A DNA stretch of 17,726 bases from Falciphora oryzae (taxonomy: Eukaryota > Ascomycota > Sordariomycetes > Magnaporthales > Magnaporthaceae): contig JNVV01000043.1 in the NCBI GenBank assembly GCA_000733355.1, positions 350,556 through 368,281 of the forward strand, written 5' to 3'. Of this stretch, positions 8,844 through 17,383 are shown piece after piece (within the stretch, counting starts at the first letter, position 1; every line of letters starts with the position of its first letter). The notes under the pieces are model-generated. The model was not told the origin of the DNA and searched no databases. It saw only the letters and a list, made by a program, of their open reading frames with translations. The position numbers were made by a program, and so were the translations under genes.

Positions 8844-9066
8844 GGGAGGTTGAGGCAGTTGTAGTAGGTAAAAACGGCAGATTTGGAGTGTTGTTGTTAG
8901 CGGTAGGGTAGGGCTTAATACGAGGATATTTAAGGAGCTCGGAGTCGCTGTTCAAAATAGCTTCAAGCAAAAGCTCCAGTGGATCCAAAATTTTCAAATC
9001 TGGGGTAAAAAGTGGGGGGAATTTTGTTTTAAGCTAATTAAATCAATAGATTCAGTCTAAAGTTAG
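8844..9066. other. Spacer between Harbinger pseudogene and TIR element
   Basis: No gene. It becomes AT-rich towards the right. The last four bases (9063-9066, TTAG) form the proposed left target duplication of the next element. Confidence 0.4.
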
Positions 9067-9082
9067 TCTTAGTGGCTTTAAC
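9067..9082 (+). repeat. Left terminal inverted repeat (proposed)
   Basis: TCTTAGTGGCTTTAAC, preceded by TTAG; pairs with 16646-16661. Confidence 0.5.
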
Positions 9083-9099
9083 TCAACCCATAAAAAGGG

Positions 9100-9118
9100 A
9101 ACCCACCTCCGGTGGGTT
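9100..9118. repeat. Perfect 8-bp stem hairpin inside the left end
   Basis: AACCCACC-TCC-GGTGGGTT, 18 bases inside the proposed left TIR. Subterminal hairpins are common in transposon ends; no matching hairpin was found at the right end. Confidence 0.5.
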
Positions 9119-9529
9119 GTGGTTCGCCAAATGGCTTAGTCGCAAGTCACTGGCCCGTGCACTTGTACTGTGGGGCCACAGATTTTTTTTGGTTTGAGTT
9201 TGAGACCGCATGGTGATTTTCTGCCGTTGGTTTTGGAAACCTCCATACAAAACGAAAATATCAAAAAAAGCACTTCAAAATATCTTTATGAAAGCCGACT
9301 TTTGCTGATTTTAAACCATATGTTAGAAGTAAGCTCGAAATTCCGCATTCAATGGTGTTTTTTGTTTTTTTGCATTTCGATCATAAACACTTTTTTTAAC
9401 CGCCCAGGTGCATTTTCGTTGGTTTTGGGAATCGCCTTTCCAGCGACCCCCATGCCAAATTTACTATTAATAATATCCGCGGCCCCAAATTTGAAGTTGG
9501 GGATCTTTTAGCCATTGGCTCGCCCAAAC

Positions 9530-11890
9530 AATTTGTTTTATCTGCTTACAGCCATTTCTTAAAGCAAAAACCTTGCAGATAAGCAGGTTGATAATGCGCT
9601 TTTCCGCTAGGTTATTGCTGAATTGTACGAGTATATTTTACGCGCATAGGATACTTTATTGCAAAAGCGGTTTTTAGAGGCTGTTACTACGTTTTTTTTA
9701 AATTAGGGGGCGCTAGCGCATCGGGAACCGCGTATTCCAAAGCTTAATTAAATCGAATGTATCCGGCGTATCGTTTACAAACTAGGGGATACAATTTTTA
9801 TTGCTAAAATAGGATATGGCAAAAGCATTGTGTTTTAGGCCGTATTTGTTATTAGGAATAAGCATATTACTATCCAAATCGTTCCGTTTAGTAAATTGGG
9901 GGACGAATAAGCAAAAGTGGTTGCAGGTTTCCTTTTCGCTAACCCCATCCTTATTAATTAAACTATACGTAAAGTACTCCATTTCCCAAATATAAATATA
10001 GGAAAAGATATATTAATATCCTTTTACAGGACGCAAATATTTGGAACTATTAAAAAGCGACGCAATACATATATATTCTTTTCGGCCTTAAGCAAACTAC
10101 AGATTTTCGGTTCCTTTCCCTCTTCCGCCACCCCGAGTTTAGCTAGTTTATCGCTTTTTTGGCTATTGACGAGCTCTATACCGTTTATTAGTGGAAAGAT
10201 TTCCGCACGTCCTACCCTAATTTGCATCTAATCCGAACCGCGATCCTTATAGCCATCCCATTTTTTAGGTGCATTGTTACATTGACCGAAGAAGTAGAGG
10301 ATTTTGTCTTTTCCTATGCCGGCTTCCGTTAGCTCGGTTTAAGCGAGTATTAACTCCGAATTATCCGCACGTTTGTTAATAGGCCGAATATATCTATCAT
10401 TTTACAAGCTTTAAAAAGAAATAAGTTAAGTAACGACTATTAGCTTTTGTTTTTTTTTTAAGTTACGTCCGGCTATATAATTTAATTTAAAGCATCTTTA
10501 AAACTATTGTTTATATAAACAATAGGTTTAAGCTCGTGGCTGCCCGCTATGCTCTCCTTTAATACCTTACTTCCTAAGGAGTTGATAGGGCTATTGCAGT
10601 CCGCACTATTAGCATTTACAATTCCTTTACCCTACTAACAAATTAACGCCTTTTGTATAATACGTTTAGGCGTACCGATTTTTTTATCCGTATTATCCTA
10701 GCTACCGTATTTTTGGGTATGGGAATAGATATTTTAAACGTAATGCGCGTGGTGCAATTTAAAGCACCGATTTTATTGGACGTATCAAATTTGTTATAGC
10801 GGTTTAGCAGGGCGTCCCGATCCGATGTGGGGCAGGGTACCGCTTATTTTTTTGCCCTTTATTGGTATTTTAACACCTAGGGCACTGCGGTTTTTAAAAA
10901 GACGAAACCTAAACGGGGCTCCAAAAAAAACCTATATTCCTGCTTTATCCAGCAGTTTGCGCTTCGAGTTGGCAGAATTTGGTACAAATACAGATGCAGA
11001 CGAATTACAGTTGTTTGGCTCCGATTATTTACAAGCGCGATTTTCTATTTTCGACGTGGAATTTAGTATGGCCGGGGGATATTTGTTTTTTATTACGAAC
11101 GACGAAGTTAACGAAGAATTGAGCATTTTTTTAGGGAAATAATACAACTATTAGATTTAAGAAGATTAGCGCCGGCGCGCGAAGCTGAGGGCCGAATATC
11201 CCGAAATGTTTAAATTCGCTAATGCCAGGTGCTTTAGGTAGGAGATGCTCGATTTGCTGCAAAAGGTGCAGCTGTTTAACGTTTAGCACACATTTTGCTG
11301 CAACGCATATTACTACGAACTTGGACGACTCCCTCCGGTAATAGCTATTGCGAAAAAAAACAAAAGCGTACATGGGCATACCAAAAAATAGTTTATTTAC
11401 AAAAAGTTAATGTTATTCGCTTCCGAACTCGCGACTTACATTATCGCCCCTAACGACGACCGATGGTTTAACCTCCCCGGCGAATGGATGCTGGAACCTG
11501 CTATCGCCGTAAAACTTAGTTTGTTTATCAAAACATCCCGCACAGCTATCCGGGATATCCACGACCTGTGCCGACGGGTACCGGCTATCGGGGGGGATAT
11601 ATGCCAGCATTGGTTGGAGGCTTACGGCCAGCTACTAGTACAAAAATGCGAAGCTATCAAAGCTAGGGGCATGGCAGCATACGCCGAATACTAGACCAAT
11701 AGACGCAAAAAGATCGATGTCGGGGCTTTACAACCTAAAAGGGTAACCGCAAAAGGGAAACGTACTTTGGTATTTTTAAAAAACCCCGAACTATCGGCTT
11801 TATTTAAAAAACGATGATCTTACCAGCGACTGCTGTATTTAGTAGGCCTTTGTTTAAAAAGCGACTATACGGCTTGTCGAACTTTATCCT
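9530..11890 (+). pseudogene. RecQ-like DEAD-box helicase pseudogene, RIP-degraded
   Basis: RecQ-type helicases unwind DNA using ATP. Motifs in order: motif I IAKIGYGKS (9800-9826, where AKTGYGKS is expected; Thr to Ile fits ACA to ATA), motif Ia ITIQIVPFSKLGDE, motif II AIDELYTVY (10162-10188), motif III FFRCIVTLTEE (from 10261, expected FFGCTATL), RIIRTFVNRPNIS, motif IV TIVYINNRFK (10503-10532), motif V ATVFLGMGIDILNV (10701-10742), motif VI *RFSRASR (10797-10820, expected QRFGRAGR with both Gly now Ser), then GQGTAYFFA. Over a dozen stops, nearly all TAA/TAG at expected Gln or Trp. The frame shifts between 9826 and 10162, between 10400 and 10500, and after 10820. From about 10900 a further frame (ELQLFGSDYLQ..., VNEELSIFLGK, then ATYIIAPNDDRWFNLPGEW) continues with TAG/TAA at likely Gln codons to about 11890; I take it as the C-terminal region, of unknown family. 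No start is identifiable. Related helicases are known from fungal subtelomeres (TLH genes). Confidence 0.88.
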
Positions 11891-12715
11891 AATCCTTATA
11901 GATTTAGGGGCTAGCTTAATTCCTATTCGTTTGCTCCATTATTTTCGTTCCCTTTTAAATAATATCCCCAGTCGCCCTCCCGATTTTCGATAATTATATT
12001 AGCTACCCCCTTTTCGGCATTTGCTAGCCTTTGCTGGGAAAAAATATTAGCGGGCCGTACGATAGTGCAGTTGAAAGCTTTTAGTTTGCCATTGTGCATA
12101 TATTTGATCCCGTTTGCGAATAATGCCGGGGCGTCGAACTCGGAATCCTGCTTCGCCTGGTCGTATTTGTTGCCCCATCCATTGTTAATAAGTAAATACG
12201 CATATTGCATAACGTTTTGCTTGGTAGACGCTACGGTATGTTTGGCATTATTATATTGGCTAAACGCAGATTTTAATGCTTTGCGTATTATTGCTCCCAA
12301 AGGTCCAAGGGCGGCGCGGTTTTTAAACGTAGCCCGGATGTCGTGGGTTAAGTTTTTGTTGTATTTGATGTCGAGAGAGAACGCTTTGTTGAGGTGCTTA
12401 ATGGCGAGATCGATAGCTTTAAATCCACTGCCAGCCGTAATGCAACGAATAAGGCCTGACCGAAGGATAGCTGTGCGGAGTGGCTCGTTTGTAACTTTTG
12501 GATGTATGAGCTAAGCTAGATATAGCATTTCTGGACCGTAGTTTTTGGCTTTGCACTTATAAAAAAAGAAGATAAAGAGGGGAATATATTGTTAGAGGAT
12601 ACCGAAATCCCCTTGTGTAATAAACTGTAGCCCCCTAAAGGAAAGGGTCACGCTTGTAGGGAAAGGGGATTTCAAAGGTTCAGCGGTTTATCAGTGCGAG
12701 GCTCGACAAGTGTAT

Positions 12716-12849
12716 TGTAACAGCCCTTGTGGGTGGTGTGCACTACCCTCTTTGATAAGCTGTGCAGACGGGCGATTTAAGCAGCAGTTTAGATTGAAGA
12801 CCTTTTGGTTATTAGCTTAGTGGTATAAGGCCCGCGCCGCTGTGTTACA
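12716..12849. mobile_element. 134-bp TG...CA element nested in LTR-A (solo LTR of a very short element)
   Basis: It starts TGTAACAGCCC and ends GCTGTGTTACA, flanked by perfect 5-bp repeats TGTAT at 12711-12715 and 12850-12854. The other LTR-A copy has the unoccupied site. The ends resemble those of LTR-A and LTR-B, consistent with an LTR of the TRIM/SMART size class. It contains TAGCTTAGTGG, which resembles a pol III A box, but no B box. Confidence 0.8.
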
Positions 12850-13117
12850 TGTATAATGGTAAGAAAACAAAAACGATTGCTTGCCCTCTAAACCCCTTTT
12901 ACAGGAGGTCCTTCGGGCCCTTTTTATATACAGTCCTTCGGCTGCCGTCGGCCTGCCGTCGGCATGCCTCCTTTTTCCGCGGCGCCCGTACGGGTCCGGA
13001 TATGCTCTATCCCAAATCAACGCTTCAGGGCTTAAATGTGTCATGTAAGGATCCCAGCGCGTCACAACCCTTTGGGTCTGACTCTTTTCAAACAGCACGT
13101 CGTATGCGCCACTTTAT

Positions 13118-13250
13118 TGGCTGGCTGATATCGTGCTCGCGGTCGCGTTGGGTTGGCGGGTGCTAATCGCCAAAGCCGTTAGCGGGCGAGGGCGTGAGCG
13201 TGGCTGGCTAATATCGCGCCCGCGGGCGCGTTGGGTCGGCGGGTGTTACA
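13118..13250. repeat. Internal duplication of the LTR-A 3' end
   Basis: TGGCTGGCTGATATCGTGC... at 13118-13165 and TGGCTGGCTAATATCGCGC... at 13201-13250 are diverged direct copies of about 48 bp; the second forms the LTR terminus. The same duplication is present in the second LTR-A (from 14511 and from about 14594), so it predates both insertions. Confidence 0.75.
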
Positions 13251-14068
13251 CCTTGTCGTATAGCTTCGTTAACAGTCCAGAGCAGCTGTATAGCTTGGAG
13301 GTACCGACTTTGTGACCGGAAAGGGATATTGACGGGACTGTTCGTGTTGGGGTTCCGTCCTGCAGTGGTAGATACTGAAAACGTCTTTTTGTCGACCCTG
13401 GTTTGGAGGGATTCGATGTATTCCGGGGAAGCGGAGGCAAACGCTTTTTATACGGCGGATGGGATAAGTCCCTGCCCTTTAGGGAGTTTGCCATCCTTTT
13501 GGAGTACGCTTATGCTTATGGCAAAAACGCGTGCACGGTAGCTGTCTTGAAGGAGTTAAAGCGCGTGATAAAACTTTGGCTTGGAATTAGATATCTTTTA
13601 ACTACGGCCGAAGCCTAGGATATCGGCTTTGATTAAAGGATAAAACTCTTTCTAAACGTGGTGGATAAAATTGATTTAGACGTGGAAAAAGGCAGGAATT
13701 GGAAGGAGCTATTGCTTGCGGTTAAAAGGTGTAGTACATTCGATGTTGGCGGATTGGATATGTTTGATAAAGGATGTTGTTTTTTGGTCGTTATGGAGTA
13801 GGATAAGGACGTTGTTGTAGTCAAATGTGCCGGGTTTAAGACCTAAAATCCCCTGGAAAAGCTGTTTATAAACCTGAAAAATACCGCTAAGCTCGCCTTC
13901 GCTTTTTATAATGGCTGGGGTTTGGATAATATAGGACTTTGGGGTGTTGACACGAAAGACGTTAGGGAACTGGCAAGCAGGAAACCTGTCGGCATATGTG
14001 CTTTTAAAAAGGTGGTACAGCACCTCATGCCGGAAAAGGTATTGGGAGCATATCGGTTTCGCAGTAGG

Positions 14069-14867
14069 TGTAACAAGGGGTTAAAGACGGCTTGGAGAAA
14101 GAATCTCTAAATTGCAGATAATCTTTCTATGGGCTTAAAAGATGTGTAACAGACTGCGGCCTCCTTAGGGAAGGGAGGTCACGTTTAAAGGGAAAAGGGA
14201 TTTCAAAGGTTCAGCGGTTTATTAATGCGAGGCTCGACAAATGTATATTGATGAGAAACAGAAAAACGATTGCTTGCCCTCTAAACCCCTTTTACAGGAG
14301 GTCCTTCGGGCCCTTTTTATACACAGCCCTTCGGCTGCCGTCGGCCTGCCGTCGGCATGCCTCCTTTTTCCGCGGCGCCCGTACGGGTTCGGATATGCTT
14401 TATCCCGAATCAACGCTTCGGGGCTTAGATGTGTCATGTAAGGATCCTAGCGCGTTACAACCCTTTGGGTTTGACTCTTCTTAAACAGCACGTCGTATGC
14501 GCCACCTTATTGGCTGGCTGATATCGTGCTTGCGGTCGCGTTGGGTTAGCGGGTGCTAATCGCTAAAGCCGTTAGCGGGCGAGGGCGTGAGCGTGGCTGG
14601 CTGATATCGCGCCCGCGGGCGCGTTAGGTCGGCGGGTGTTACAAAATGTTTAAGGAGGAAGGAATTTTTCGTGAAGGACATAGGAGACGGCAGGGTTTAT
14701 ATAAACCCTTTGTGATCCGTGCGAAGTATCGAGTACATGATTCACACTGCCTTCCGACTTTCACCGCTTGTCCTTAGGGCCGTTGACCGCCTATGCGGGT
14801 TTTCGAACCTCCGTGAGGCCGACTCGTGATGCCGACTAGTTAGGTCCACGGGTTCTTCCGTGTGATA
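14069..14867. mobile_element. Solo LTR, family B copy 2, holding a nested LTR-A
   Basis: It starts TGTAACAAGGGG and ends CCGTGTGATA, flanked by perfect GTAGG repeats at 14064-14068 and 14868-14872. It is the inverted counterpart of 6808-7102. Subtracting the nested LTR-A (499 bp) and its 5-bp duplication leaves 295 bp, the exact length of copy 1. It interrupts the DUF6589 frame, which resumes upstream as WLRSPYILAPPTAK. Confidence 0.92.
14145..14643. mobile_element. Solo LTR, family A copy 2 (499 bp)
   Basis: It starts TGTAACAGACTG and ends GGTGTTACA. The flanking pentamers AGATG (14140-14144) and AAATG (14644-14648) match at four of five positions; the difference is G/A, and the empty site in LTR-B copy 1 reads AGAGG on that strand. 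It is inserted in LTR-B copy 2 and lies in the same orientation as LTR-A copy 1. Confidence 0.9.
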
Positions 14868-15389
14868 GTAGGAGGGGCTAATATATATGGGCTTCGGAGC
14901 CACTCCAACTTGAACGGCACTGTAGTATGCCATTGTGATTGGGTATAGCGGACGATGTCGGGGCTCCCGATGGCGAGGCAGGTGGTGATATTTCGCATAA
15001 CGTTTTTGCGGCCCTATCCAAAGTTTTGGATACGGTTTATAAAGTTGAAGTTGTCGTAAACAAATGTTAAGCTGGGGTTAAAGGCAATACGCTGGATATT
15101 CTTCTATAAAGGAAGGTATATTAATACAAAAGATAAAATCGGTTATTATTTAGTTAGCAAACGTACTATAGCCTTATCGACCATAAAAGTCATTTGGTTT
15201 TTAATGACTTTGTAAAAGGAGTTGACCCCAAACTTTAAAAAGACATTTATTACCCGTTGCGGAACGCCACTATTTACCTAATAAATCCTAAAGACCCGCT
15301 TTAAATAGTTGCTTTTTTTAGGCGCCCGCGCGTGTGCTATAATACTTGCAATCATATAACGGGGGCTAAAGTTTGTAGCTGTAGTTGTT

Positions 15390-15515
15390 GCCGCCCCTTT
15401 AAATGTTGCTGCCCCTCCAAATGTCGCTGCCCCTCCAGGGGTCGCTGCCACTTTAAAGGTCGCCGCCCCACCTGGGGTAACTATCCCCCCTGGGGTCGCC
15501 GCCCCTTTAGGTGTA
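15390..15515 (-). repeat. 18-bp minisatellite, 7 units, within the DUF6589 frame
   Basis: Seven exact 18-bp units of the form GCCGCCCCTYYAGGGGTC encode hexapeptides such as TPGGAA, TFKGAA and TFGGAA on the minus strand. Because 18 is divisible by three, the frame is unaffected. Confidence 0.85.
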
Positions 15516-16219
15516 GGTTTGGGGGTTTGACGGTTGGGGCTATAGGAGTCCCAGTTGGCTCGGGTATTAACTATAACAGTAGTAAGCAATTGGTTAAGCA
15601 GGGGCGTATGTTTTTAAAAGCGGGAGTCGCATTGCAATAGCTGGTTTTGTACTTAGGAAACGTCGCAAATGTTTTTAGCGGTGCAAAGGGCGTTTCTTTT
15701 ACTAAACTGTGCCGGGTTGAAGTTGTTAAACGGGTTAAACGCAACAAAGGCGTTAAGCTTTCAGCGGATAAAGGCGTAGTACGTATTTGGAGGCGCGCTT
15801 TCGCCGTCGAGCAGGATCTGGATGCCAGTTTCGGAAAAAGCATATTGAACGTCGAGGTTTTGCAAATAGGAGCGGAGTTGGGAAAGGCGAGGTCCATTGC
15901 GTTTGCTATTAGTGCGACGCTAATACGCCTATTGTTTAAAAAATTTGGGGAACGAAGATTGTGGCTTTAAATTGCGCTAAAACTGTAGCGTTTTTTATAC
16001 TAGGTTATAGGTCGGGGAGTCGGGCTTTTTTAGGGGGTCGGAATCGTCGTTAAATGGATAAAAGTGGCGGGGCTTTTGGAGGGATGCGGGGGCCTTTAAA
16101 CGGCGAGCTGTTTGTAAGCGGGAATTCCGCGCCGCTGAAGGTGAATCGAAAGCAGCCGGCCGAGGCGTTAAATAGGGGAAAAGGTTCGAAGGCGTATTAT
16201 TGCCGTCGCTTTCGTCATT

Positions 16220-16243
16220 GGAGTCGGAGTCGGAGTCGGAGTC
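16220..16243 (-). repeat. (GGAGTC)4 hexanucleotide run coding (DS)4
   Basis: Four exact units; the minus frame of the DUF6589 gene reads alternating Asp and Ser here. Confidence 0.75.
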
Positions 16244-16420
16244 GGCCGGTGGGAAAGGTGGGGATATTGCTAAAATCGTGAAATCCGATGTAGGAAACGT
16301 AGCATTAGGAGCCGGTTGCGGCGGTTAATTGGAAAGGAAAGCCGGTAATGAAGAAAGAGAAGAAGGAGACGATATGGCGATAACGCCTAAAATTTCAATT
16401 TTCGTAGGCGCAAATTTTAA

Positions 16421-16645
16421 ATAAAAACCGGTAAGCACGAATTACGTAATATGGTAAAGGAAAAAAAAATGGTAATTTTGGTAAATTGGAAGCTGGGTGG
16501 GATTTTAAAATCGCATGCCACTTTTCGCACTATGCGACCTTAAATTAGATAGCGGCGAAGTTGTGTAGGGATTGTGATTGGCTGAATTAATAATGTGGCT
16601 GGATGTGGAGAAAAAGTGATTTGTGTAACCTTCGCCCCTCATCTG
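16421..16645. other. Upstream region of the DUF6589 gene
   Basis: AT-rich spacer between the first recognisable DUF6589 codons and the proposed right TIR. No ATG in frame was found on the minus strand, so the start was probably lost to mutation or lies in an upstream exon. Confidence 0.4.
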
Positions 16646-16661
16646 GTTTAAGCCACTGAGA
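16646..16661 (-). repeat. Right terminal inverted repeat (proposed)
   Basis: GTTTAAGCCACTGAGA on plus, followed by TTAG at 16662-16665; it pairs with 9067-9082. Confidence 0.5.
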
Positions 16662-16665
16662 TTAG

Positions 16666-16945
16666 GCACGCTAGCTTTGCATTAGCGCTATAAACGAAGA
16701 TTTTACACTAAGGAGAGGGAAAGGAAAAGGCGCTAGTCGCGCCGGCACGACACGCGCCTAAAGTTGTCGCGATTTATGTAGCTTGCATGCTTGTATCTGC
16801 CCCACAGCTGTGGCGGTGCCACTGGACAAAGAGCTAAGGATTACCATTTCGCCGCCCTGGCTTTTGCGGGTGGCGGGTGATAGACATTGATCCCCGCCTC
16901 GCAGCGGTTTGGGGATAACCTCGTTGGGGATTTTATGTATCGGAT
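16666..16945. other. No feature seen
   Basis: Flank outside the candidate TIR element, of more balanced composition. No ORF with recognisable content. Confidence 0.4.
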
Positions 16946-17383
16946 GTGTTCGTACTGGTTTGGTGTGTTTGCGGCATCTTTCAGGTCATTTACAATGCCA
17001 ACTGCTTTTACCTAAATATTCCAAAAAAGCGTGCCACAAATGCGATTAGGGGTAAATCAACAAACCTAACAATCGAAAACTTGCAAATCGGGGAGATTAA
17101 AGATTCGAAACCACAATCGGTCACTGACGTCGCGCATGTTCCGGCCCCGAAATGGCACGTCCCAGGTCTGCAAAGGCTCGAGGCTGGCAGCGTCGGCCAA
17201 CAGTCACCTTGGCCCTTTGCCGGCCTGTTCCTGCGTGCAGGCTTATACAAGGAAGCCAAACTCGTTAATGGCATCCTCGTATGCCCCGGACCCATTAAAG
17301 TGGCCAGCGCTCCTGAGATGTTTGCCCGCTCCTTGGATGGGATTTGGGCTGTTAAAAAAGAGCTTGTGTTCGTCGCACCGTAA
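16946..17383 (+). CDS. Unrecognised ORF of about 145 codons
   Basis: An open frame with a hydrophobic beginning (LVWCVCGIFQVIY) and a later part WHVPGLQRLEAGSV...PFAGLFLRAGLYKEAKLVNG. It starts at a GTG rather than an ATG. I recognise no family. The minus strand is also open over almost the same span (17418-17008), so coding status and strand are uncertain. It shows no RIP-type stops, unlike the DUF6589 region to its left. Confidence 0.25.
   Translation: MFVLVWCVCGIFQVIYNANCFYLNIPKKRATNAIRGKSTNLTIENLQIGEIKDSKPQSVTDVAHVPAPKWHVPGLQRLEAGSVGQQSPWPFAGLFLRAGLYKEAKLVNGILVCPGPIKVASAPEMFARSLDGIWAVKKELVFVAP

Larger units (their letters stand above)
12616..13250. mobile_element. Solo LTR, family A copy 1, with nested element
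   Basis: It starts TGTAATAAACTG and ends GGTGTTACA, flanked by perfect 5-bp repeats CCTTG at 12611-12615 and 13251-13255. Without the nested insertion and its duplication (139 bp) it is 496 bp, against 499 bp for the copy at 14145-14643. Differences between the copies are mostly C/T and G/A. It interrupts the DUF6589 frame; taking it out rejoins EAIRQ to GDFGIL in frame. A 12-bp GCCGTCGGCCT-type repeat and a TTTTTATATACAG TATA-like element lie near 12920-12965. Confidence 0.93.
11923..16420 (-). pseudogene. DUF6589-domain protein, RIP-degraded, split by two LTR insertions
   Basis: DUF6589 proteins are large, multicopy fungal proteins of unproven function. Segments on the minus strand are about 16420-14868, 14068-13251 and 12615-11923. 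The frame opens near 16420 without a visible ATG. It passes a Ser/Pro-rich and acidic stretch with a (DS)4 run, SQLRSYLQNLDVQYAFSETG, seven hexapeptide repeats (15515-15390), NYLKRVFRIY, FLKFGVNSFYKVIKNQM and LTFVYDNFNFINRI. After the first LTR come FDYNNVLILLHNDQKTTSFI, LLPIPAFFHV and GDFGIL. After the second come NYGPEMLYLA, LRTAILRSGLI, GFKAIDLAIKHLN and THDIRATFKNRAAL, ending at a TAG at 11923. These match my knowledge of the family (FVYDN, GDQxT, PxLFH, GDxG, AIDLxxEHLN). Removing the LTRs with one target repeat each restores one frame of about 1,018 codons with about 21 stops, all but one TAA/TAG, and no indels. Conserved Asp in YDN and NDQ suggest an RNase H-like nuclease, an inference. 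Confidence 0.88.
9067..16661. mobile_element. Candidate TIR DNA transposon with convergent RecQ-like helicase and DUF6589 genes
   Basis: Left end TCTTAGTGGCTTTAAC (9067-9082) and the reverse complement of the right end TCTCAGTGGCTTAAAC (16646-16661) match at 14 of 16 positions; one of the two differences is C/T. TTAG flanks both ends (9063-9066 and 16662-16665). Between them lie exactly two genes, tail to tail with a gap of about 30 bp: a helicase on plus and a DUF6589 gene on minus. Both are full of RIP-type stops. The current span is 7,595 bp; without the later LTR insertions and their duplications it is about 6,151 bp. I do not know a described element with this gene pair. That the DUF6589 protein is the transposase is an inference. 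Short termini found by eye could be chance, so the boundaries are moderate confidence; the convergent gene pair itself is well supported. Confidence 0.55.

Noticed and set aside
7480..9045. Possible Harbinger terminal repeats (AATTAGCTCAAACC near 7484 and inverted AATTAGCTTAAAAC near 9030)
   Set aside because: The match is short and AT-rich, and the flanking trinucleotides read TTA on one side and TAA on the other, not a direct repeat. Not enough to call element ends.
9782..10227. Two minus-strand ORFs (66 and 67 codons) with protein-like text
   Set aside because: They are antisense to the plus-strand helicase, whose motifs I, II, III, V and VI are recognisable in the right order. RIP removes stops unevenly and leaves long antisense frames.
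11131..11379. Minus-strand ORF of 82 codons
   Set aside because: It overlaps the plus-strand C-terminal helicase frame, which continues on both sides in the same register.
12812..12842. Possible tRNA-like sequence (TAGCTTAGTGGTATAAGGC)
   Set aside because: The D-arm fits imperfectly, there is no T-arm or B box, and the piece lies at the end of an element with LTR-type ends and a target duplication.
15647..15970. Plus-strand ORF of 107 codons
   Set aside because: The minus strand in the DUF6589 frame reads collinearly across this stretch (SQLRSYLQNLDVQYAF and onward), so the plus ORF is a shadow.
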